This document shows positions 1 to 3,280 of a DNA stretch of 5,503 bases, one piece after another. The stretch lies in assembly GCA_900553475.1 (NCBI GenBank), contig USEF01000113.1, forward strand, positions 1 to 5,503, given 5' to 3'. Under the pieces are notes generated by a model. The model was not told where the DNA came from and did no database searches. It saw only the letters and a program-made list of their open reading frames with translations. A program made the position numbers and the translations under genes. The stretch comes from an uncultured Collinsella sp. (GTDB lineage: Bacteria > Actinomycetota > Coriobacteriia > Coriobacteriales > Coriobacteriaceae). How positions within the stretch are numbered: position 1 is the first letter of the stretch; every line of letters starts with the position of its first letter.

Positions 1-275
1 CCGCCGCTCAGGCCGATTCCATCATCGCCGACGCTCAGCAGCAGGCCCTCACCATTGCCGGTGAGCAGGAGATCGTCCGCCTTGCGCAGCAGCAGGCCGA
101 CGACATCCGCGATCGTGCCCAGCAGTACGAGCGCGAGACGCGTTATGCTGCCGAGGACTACGCGGAGCAGGTCTTTACGCACCTGGAGGAGAACCTCAAG
201 AGCCTGACTGGCACCGTTACCCGTTGCCGTCAGCAGCTCAACGAGGGTGCCGCCCAACAGAATGGTCAGTGGTAA
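1..275 (+). CDS. Coiled-coil protein, C-terminal part only (DivIVA/SepIVA-like, partial)
   Basis: This is the 3' end of a gene that begins before the window. The frame is open from position 3 and gives 90 residues before TAA at 273-275. The product is rich in Gln, Ala, Glu and Asp, with heptad-like stretches such as ADAQQQALTIAGEQEIVRLA and AQQYERETRYAAEDYAEQV. There is no membrane segment, and the tail is polar (ending NGQW). Composition fits a long cytoplasmic coiled coil. In Actinobacteria the gene beside DUF177 and rnc is often a DivIVA-like coiled-coil protein (SepIVA in mycobacteria) linked to septation and cell-envelope growth, so I infer that class. The diagnostic N-terminal domain lies outside the window, and an ATP-synthase-b-like annotation is equally possible from this fragment. 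The coding call is firm; the function is only suggested. Its stop codon overlaps the yceD start. Confidence 0.75.
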   Translation, partial: AAQADSIIADAQQQALTIAGEQEIVRLAQQQADDIRDRAQQYERETRYAAEDYAEQVFTHLEENLKSLTGTVTRCRQQLNEGAAQQNGQW

Positions 276-829
276 TGGCTGAGTTCCCGAGCGTTACCGT
301 CGATCTTTCCGAGCAGCTCGAGTTTCCTGGAGATTCGTATCCGCTGACCGGTAAGGTCGATGTCGCCACCTACACGGTGGGCGAGAAGGAGTACCAGCTT
401 CAGGACGGCATCGACTACGACGTTGTCTTTACCAATGCCGGTACCGGTGTCTTGCTCACGGGCATGGTCCGCGCGCACGCCACCGGCGAGTGCGACCGTT
501 GCCTGGAGCCCGCCTCGTTTGATATCGCCGGCGAGATCGAGGAGTTCTACCTCTTTGAGGAGCCCGAGGATCCCGAGGCCTACGAGGACGGCTACGAGCT
601 CCTGTGTGAGGACCGCATCGTCGATCTGGGTGAGCCCATCAACGACGCGGTCGTCATGGACACGCCGTTTGTGGTGCTCTGCAAGCCCGATTGCCGCGGT
701 CTGTGCCCCACATGCGGTTGCAATCTCAACGTCGAGCAATGCGATTGCGCCGCCCAGGCAGAGGCAGAATGGGCCGCTGCCACGGAAAATCCATTTGCAG
801 CATTGAAGAATCTCAAGCTTGATGAGTAA
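275..829 (+). CDS. yceD: DUF177/YceD family protein, 23S rRNA accumulation factor
   Basis: This 184-residue protein belongs to the YceD/DUF177 family, whose members are needed for normal 23S rRNA levels and nearly always sit next to rpmF. Recognisable parts are the central CDRCLEP motif (Cys73, Cys76), an acidic middle (about 88-120), a Cys-rich segment at 136-158 beginning CKPDCRGLCPTCG and ending CDC, and the closing NPFAALKNLK motif at 172-181. The paired cysteines suggest zinc binding (inference). Cys149 sits where I would expect a small non-Cys residue in many homologues. I chose the ATG at 275 because it shares its A with the upstream TAA (TAATG), the following MAEFPSVTVDL looks like a normal family N-terminus, and the in-frame extension back to TTG 224 reads as low-quality sequence overlapping the upstream gene. 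No good Shine-Dalgarno precedes 275, so translation probably depends on coupling to the upstream gene. Confidence 0.95.
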   Translation: MAEFPSVTVDLSEQLEFPGDSYPLTGKVDVATYTVGEKEYQLQDGIDYDVVFTNAGTGVLLTGMVRAHATGECDRCLEPASFDIAGEIEEFYLFEEPEDPEAYEDGYELLCEDRIVDLGEPINDAVVMDTPFVVLCKPDCRGLCPTCGCNLNVEQCDCAAQAEAEWAAATENPFAALKNLKLDE

Positions 830-837
830 AACTGTGG

Positions 838-843
838 TAGTAT
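838..843 (+). promoter_or_regulatory. Possible -10 box upstream of rpmF
   Basis: TAGTAT, preceded by GG, lies 50 nt before the rpmF ATG. It resembles a sigma-70/SigA -10 box and would place a transcript start near 850. No convincing -35 is seen: the hexamer 17 nt upstream is AAGCTT, and TTGATG at 819-824 is too close (13 nt). The box is part of a GGTAnnnT pattern that recurs upstream of plsX and acpP. It also overlaps a small GTAG/CTAC stem-loop (837-849). If real, it would let rpmF be expressed apart from yceD. Confidence 0.25.
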
Positions 844-880
844 CGCTACTTGCGCGTAATCGCCACACTGGATAGTTCAT

Positions 881-888
881 AAGGAAGG
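881..888 (+). promoter_or_regulatory. Ribosome binding site of rpmF
   Basis: AAGGAAGG ends 5 nt before the ATG at 894. It is a good Shine-Dalgarno match, as expected for an abundant ribosomal protein, and supports this start for a very short gene. Confidence 0.8.
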
Positions 889-893
889 TCACT

Positions 894-1073
894 ATGCCCG
901 TACCTAAACAAAAGCAGGGTCGTATCCGCACTCACACCCGCCGTTCCGCCAACATGAAGATCTCGGCTGCGGCTCAGTCCACGTGCCCCCGTTGCGGCGC
1001 TGTCAAGCTTCCGCACCACGTGTGCCCCAGCTGCGGTTTCTACAAGGACCGCGAGGTTATCGTTACCGAGTAA
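894..1073 (+). CDS. rpmF: 50S ribosomal protein L32 (zinc-ribbon form)
   Basis: This 59-residue basic protein is L32 of the large ribosomal subunit. It begins MPVPKQKQGRIRTHTRRSAN, matching the family start (MAVPKRK.S..R...RR), and contains CPRC (Cys31, Cys34) and CPSC (Cys44, Cys47), the CxxC...CxxC zinc ribbon of the C+ paralogue, followed by the typical G-x-Y element (GFYKDREVI). The C-minus form, which replaces the zinc protein during zinc starvation in some bacteria, would lack these four cysteines, so this gene makes the zinc-dependent form. Length is normal. It lies 64 nt after yceD, the usual partner, and is followed by a terminator-like hairpin before plsX. The start is well fixed by the AAGGAAGG site. 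Confidence 0.97.
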   Translation: MPVPKQKQGRIRTHTRRSANMKISAAAQSTCPRCGAVKLPHHVCPSCGFYKDREVIVTE

Positions 1074-1076
1074 CGG

Positions 1077-1082
1077 TATACT
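1077..1082 (+). promoter_or_regulatory. Possible -10 box upstream of plsX
   Basis: TATACT, preceded by GG, differs from TATAAT at one base and lies directly after the rpmF stop, 78 nt before the plsX ATG. A start near 1089 would put both stem-loops of the gap into the plsX leader. No good -35 is visible at normal spacing (the best is TTATCG at 1057-1062, only 14 nt away), so this is a weak call. Confidence 0.3.
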
Positions 1083-1096
1083 CTGGATGCGATGCC

Positions 1097-1110
1097 GTTC
1101 CAAATGGAAC
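1097..1110 (+). repeat. Small inverted repeat in the rpmF-plsX gap
   Basis: GTTCC and GGAAC form a 5-bp stem around an AAAT loop, 3 nt before the larger terminator-like hairpin. It may be part of a two-hairpin leader, or chance: a 5-bp stem is not rare. Confidence 0.3.
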
Positions 1111-1113
1111 CAC

Positions 1114-1143
1114 AATGGCCGGCTCAATGAGTCGGCCATTTTT
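1114..1143 (+). terminator. Terminator-like hairpin between rpmF and plsX
   Basis: AATGGCCG (1114-1121) pairs perfectly with CGGCCATT (1133-1140). Inside, a G-U pair and CTC/GAG extend the stem to about 12 bp around a 3-nt loop. The T run is 1139-1143, so a short U tract follows. This is the form of an intrinsic terminator and sits 41 nt after the rpmF stop. The U tract is short and the plsX ribosome binding site starts only 5 nt after it, so partial termination (attenuation) of rpmF transcription before plsX is as likely as a full stop. Confidence 0.7.
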
Positions 1144-1147
1144 GTAT

Positions 1148-1153
1148 AAGGAG
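1148..1153 (+). promoter_or_regulatory. Ribosome binding site of plsX (decides the start)
   Basis: AAGGAG is 7 nt before ATG 1161 but only 1 nt before the in-frame ATG 1155. The spacing selects 1161, giving MSNVRVCVDVMGGD, in line with the family N-terminus. Confidence 0.85.
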
Positions 1154-1160
1154 CATGTAT

Positions 1161-2180
1161 ATGAGTAACGTTCGCGTTTGTGTAGACGTTATGGGCGGAG
1201 ACGAGAAACCTCAGGTTGTTCTCGATGGTATCGAGGCTGCGCTTGCCGCCGATCCCGATATCGAGGTCTTGGCAGCTGGCCCCGCCGAAATCGTCAATCC
1301 CTTTGCAGCTTCCCATGCACGTGTTGAGGCCCTTGAGGCACCTGACGTTATCGCCATGGATGACGATCCCATTCGCGCCGTGATGACCAAGCGTAAGTCG
1401 TCGATCGTGCTTTCTTGCCGCGCCATTAAGAAGGGCAACGCGGATGCGTTCTTCTCCGCCGGCTCGACCGGTGCCATGACCGCCGCTGCCACCGCCTACG
1501 TGACGCCGTTTAGGTATCAGGCCGAAGGCAAGAAGCAGCCGGTGCGCCCCTGTCTGACCAATGCACTGCCCAATCGCGCCGGCGGTCTGACGGTGCTGTG
1601 CGACATGGGTGCCAACCCCGATGTCGAGGTTGACGATATGGTGCGTTTTGCCCAGATGGGCAGCGCCTATGCCCGCGTCGTCCTGGGCATCGAGCATCCT
1701 CACGTGGGCCTGCTCGCCAACGGCACCGAGGACGAGAAGGGCTCCAACTTTACCAAGGCCTGTTTCCCTGCTATGAAGGCCGCCGTTCCCGGCTTTGTTG
1801 GTAACTGCGAGGGCACCGACCTCACCTCAGGTAACTTCGATGTCATCGTTGCCGATGGCATGTCGGGCAATATTGCGCTCAAGGCCACCGAGGGCGCTGC
1901 CAAGTTTTTGCTGCAGGAGCTCAAGGGCGCCTTTATGGCCTCGCTCGGCACCAAGATCGCCGCGCTGCTCATTAAAAAGCAGATGCGCGAGATCAAGGCC
2001 AAGCTCTCTGGCGACGCCAAGGGCGGCGCGATTCTTCTGGGCCTGCGCGGCGTGGTCCTGATCGGCCATGGTGCCACCTCAGTCGAGGCTGTCAAAAACG
2101 GTACGCTCGCGGCGGCCGAAGCCGTGCGCGCCGGGCTGGTCGAGAATGTCGCCAACTCTATGGATGGTATCGTTTTATAA
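1161..2180 (+). CDS. plsX: Phosphate acyltransferase PlsX (acyl-ACP:phosphate)
   Basis: PlsX converts acyl-ACP and phosphate into acyl-phosphate, the acyl donor used by PlsY in the first step of phosphatidic acid synthesis. It is a peripheral membrane enzyme. The 339-residue length is normal. Family blocks appear in order: VDVMGGD (8-14), DAFFSAGSTGAM (95-106), RPCLTNALP (129-137), LCDMGANPD (146-154), GLLANGTEDEKGSNF (183-197), GFVGNCEG (211-218), DVIVADGMSGNIALK (227-241), ILLGLRG (291-297) and IGHGATS (301-307). Some positions vary from the common forms: SAGSTGA instead of SAGNTGA, and GLLANGTEDEKG instead of GLLNIGEE.KG. The blocks are otherwise intact, so I expect an active enzyme. Its likely acyl-carrier partner is encoded by the next gene. 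The start at 1161 is set by Shine-Dalgarno spacing; the rpmF hairpin lies just upstream. Confidence 0.96.
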   Translation: MSNVRVCVDVMGGDEKPQVVLDGIEAALAADPDIEVLAAGPAEIVNPFAASHARVEALEAPDVIAMDDDPIRAVMTKRKSSIVLSCRAIKKGNADAFFSAGSTGAMTAAATAYVTPFRYQAEGKKQPVRPCLTNALPNRAGGLTVLCDMGANPDVEVDDMVRFAQMGSAYARVVLGIEHPHVGLLANGTEDEKGSNFTKACFPAMKAAVPGFVGNCEGTDLTSGNFDVIVADGMSGNIALKATEGAAKFLLQELKGAFMASLGTKIAALLIKKQMREIKAKLSGDAKGGAILLGLRGVVLIGHGATSVEAVKNGTLAAAEAVRAGLVENVANSMDGIVL

Positions 2181-2227
2181 GAGCGAGTTAGAGCGCTGTT
2201 ATGTGCTTCGCGGTGCACGCCGTGGGG

Positions 2228-2233
2228 TAGAAT
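2228..2233 (+). promoter_or_regulatory. Possible -10 box upstream of acpP
   Basis: TAGAAT, preceded by GG, is one base from TATAAT and lies 71 nt before the acpP ATG. A start near 2240 would leave the perfect palindrome at 2247-2268 at the very beginning of the leader. I see no clear -35 hexamer. An own promoter for acpP would make sense because ACP is needed in far larger amounts than PlsX. Confidence 0.3.
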
Positions 2234-2246
2234 CAGAACCGTGTCT

Positions 2247-2275
2247 TGGTACCGCCCGGGCGGTACCATTCTTTT
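2247..2275 (+). terminator. Perfect 22-bp palindrome followed by T-rich run (terminator or leader hairpin)
   Basis: TGGTACCGCCC (2247-2257) is followed at once by its exact reverse complement (2258-2268). As RNA it would fold into a stem of about 9 bp with a 4-nt CCGG loop, very GC-rich in the upper part. TTCTTTT follows at 2269-2275, giving intrinsic-terminator form although the T run is broken by a C. It lies 66 nt after plsX and 36 nt before acpP. It could end plsX transcription, act in the acpP leader, or as DNA be the operator of a dimeric repressor. The fold is certain from sequence; its role is not. Confidence 0.6.
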
Positions 2276-2291
2276 GGTATTCATGCACTAT

Positions 2292-2300
2292 GAGAGGAAG
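2292..2300 (+). promoter_or_regulatory. Ribosome binding site of acpP (decides the start)
   Basis: GAGAGGAAG ends 4 nt before ATG 2305 (its AGGA is 6 nt away). An earlier in-frame ATG at 2290 overlaps this site and has no upstream Shine-Dalgarno, so 2305 is the start. Confidence 0.8.
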
Positions 2301-2304
2301 CGCT

Positions 2305-2547
2305 ATGGACCGCTCCGAAATCTTCGACAAGATCGCCGAGGTCGCTGCTGACGTTCTGGGCGTCGATGTTGCCGAAATTAGCGAGGAGACCACCTTTGAC
2401 GACCTCGATGCCAACTCGCTCGAGCGCCTGCAGCTGGTTACGGCTATCGAGGACGAGTTCAACCTCGAGATCGATGACGAGACCCTGCTCTCGCTCAACT
2501 CTGTCGCCGACGCCGTCGACGCTATCGAAGCTGCCAAGGAGGCCTAA
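2305..2547 (+). CDS. acpP: Acyl carrier protein
   Basis: This 80-residue acidic protein is an acyl carrier protein, which carries growing and finished acyl chains on a 4'-phosphopantetheine arm for fatty-acid synthesis and for PlsX. The attachment serine is Ser38 in DDLDANSLERLQLV (32-45). The four-helix ACP pattern is visible: helix I at about 3-17, helix II from Ser38 to about 52, and the last helix at about 67-78 (VADAVDAIEAA). Length is typical. Two things differ from the common ACP: the residue before the serine is Asn rather than the near-universal Asp (DSL becomes NSL), and helix II is less acidic, with Arg41 and Gln43 where E. coli has Thr39 and Glu41. The full set of core features argues for the main housekeeping ACP, but a specialised ACP cannot be excluded. 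plsX is upstream, and rnc starts 3 nt after the stop. Confidence 0.95.
   Translation: MDRSEIFDKIAEVAADVLGVDVAEISEETTFDDLDANSLERLQLVTAIEDEFNLEIDDETLLSLNSVADAVDAIEAAKEA
2536..2542 (+). promoter_or_regulatory. Ribosome binding site of rnc, inside the acpP 3' end
   Basis: AAGGAGG is a perfect Shine-Dalgarno within the last codons of acpP, 8 nt before TTG 2551. It validates a TTG start that would otherwise be doubtful and suggests tight coupling of rnc to acpP translation. Confidence 0.85.
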
Positions 2548-2550
2548 GTC

Positions 2551-3270
2551 TTGGCTTTATCCGACCGACTTACGCGCGCCCAGGAAATCCTGGGCCACGA
2601 GTTCAACAATAAGGTGCTGCTGCGCGCGGCCCTTACGCATCCCTCGGCAGTCGAGGGACAGCCGGTTTCTGCCAGCTATGAGCGCCTTGAGTTCTTGGGC
2701 GATTCCATTTTGGGCGCTGTGGTCGCACGCTCCCTGTTTGAGTCCTATCCGGAGTTTGACGAGGGCAAGCTCACGCGCCTGAAGGTGTCGCTTGTCTCGG
2801 GTGCTACGCTGTCCGAGGTTTCTCACGAGCTGGGCATCGACGACATCATCATCTTTGGTGCCTCTGAGACCGGTACTGGTGCGCGCGGCCTGCATTCGGC
2901 CCTCGAGAACGTCTATGAGTCGCTCGTGGGTGCGCTGTACCTGGATGCCGGCTGGGATGCGGCGGCGGAGTTCATTCACCGTACGCTTAAGCCGCATTTG
3001 GCTTCCGAGCGTGCCGAGCATCCTGCGAACCCCAAGTCGTTTTTGCAGGAGTGCGTGCAGGCCGACGGTCACGAGCCCCCAGCGTATAAGCTCGTTGGCT
3101 CCGAGGGCCCGGCGCATGCGCCCACCTTTACCGCCGTGGTGTTGATCGATGGTATTCGTCAGGGTCGCGGCTCCTCAAAGAAGGAAGCCGAGGGAGCCGC
3201 CGCGCTCGAAGCGCTCGACCGCATGGGTTACACCACCAACGGCGTGATTCTGAACAAGAAGCACGTGTAA
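2551..3270 (+). CDS. rnc: Ribonuclease III
   Basis: RNase III cleaves double-stranded RNA, including the stems that release 16S and 23S rRNA. The 239-residue protein has the normal two-domain layout. The catalytic domain (about 5-152) carries the signature ERLEFLGDSILG (44-55; acidic residues Glu44, Glu47, Asp51) and the second metal-site helix ALENVYESLVGALYLD (117-132), with Glu123 as the essential downstream acid. The dsRNA-binding domain (about 160-226) includes PKSFLQE (161-167), the GPAHAPTF element (186-193) and GRGSSKKEAEGAAA (206-219). Asn120 stands where E. coli has Asp114, a metal ligand. TTG is used as start, chosen because of the ideal AAGGAGG 8 nt upstream and because the protein begins 3 nt after the acpP stop; the next in-frame Met is Met225, far too late. 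It is almost certainly co-transcribed with acpP. Confidence 0.97.
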   Translation: MALSDRLTRAQEILGHEFNNKVLLRAALTHPSAVEGQPVSASYERLEFLGDSILGAVVARSLFESYPEFDEGKLTRLKVSLVSGATLSEVSHELGIDDIIIFGASETGTGARGLHSALENVYESLVGALYLDAGWDAAAEFIHRTLKPHLASERAEHPANPKSFLQECVQADGHEPPAYKLVGSEGPAHAPTFTAVVLIDGIRQGRGSSKKEAEGAAALEALDRMGYTTNGVILNKKHV

Positions 3271-3272
3271 GC

Positions 3273-3278
3273 GAGGAA
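3273..3278 (+). promoter_or_regulatory. Ribosome binding site of smc
   Basis: GAGGAA ends 2 nt before GTG 3281 (its GAGG core is 4 nt away). It lies entirely in the 10-nt rnc-smc gap and supports the GTG start. Spacing is somewhat short, so initiation may be modest. Confidence 0.65.
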
Positions 3279-3280
3279 CC

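Noticed and set aside
224..274. An upstream TTG at 224 that would extend YceD by 17 residues.
   Set aside because: It overlaps the upstream coiled-coil gene by 52 nt, has no better ribosome binding site, and adds no family-like sequence.
983..1168. A 61-codon + strand frame overlapping rpmF and the plsX start.
   Set aside because: It is out of frame with L32, whose zinc-ribbon motif and ribosome binding site identify the true gene here.
846..1703. A 285-codon open frame on the - strand across rpmF and plsX.
   Set aside because: It is antisense to two clear genes and crosses the terminator hairpin, with no recognisable domain.
2068..2304. An in-frame extension upstream of acpP, starting inside plsX.
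   Set aside because: It would run through the palindrome and overlap plsX; ATG 2305 with its Shine-Dalgarno gives a standard-length ACP.
2240..2304. A T-box riboswitch, because TTGGTACCGCCC resembles the T-box core TGGNACCGC.
   Set aside because: The whole gap is 124 nt, there is no specifier stem or upstream leader, the resemblance is explained by the palindrome, and acpP is not an amino-acid gene.
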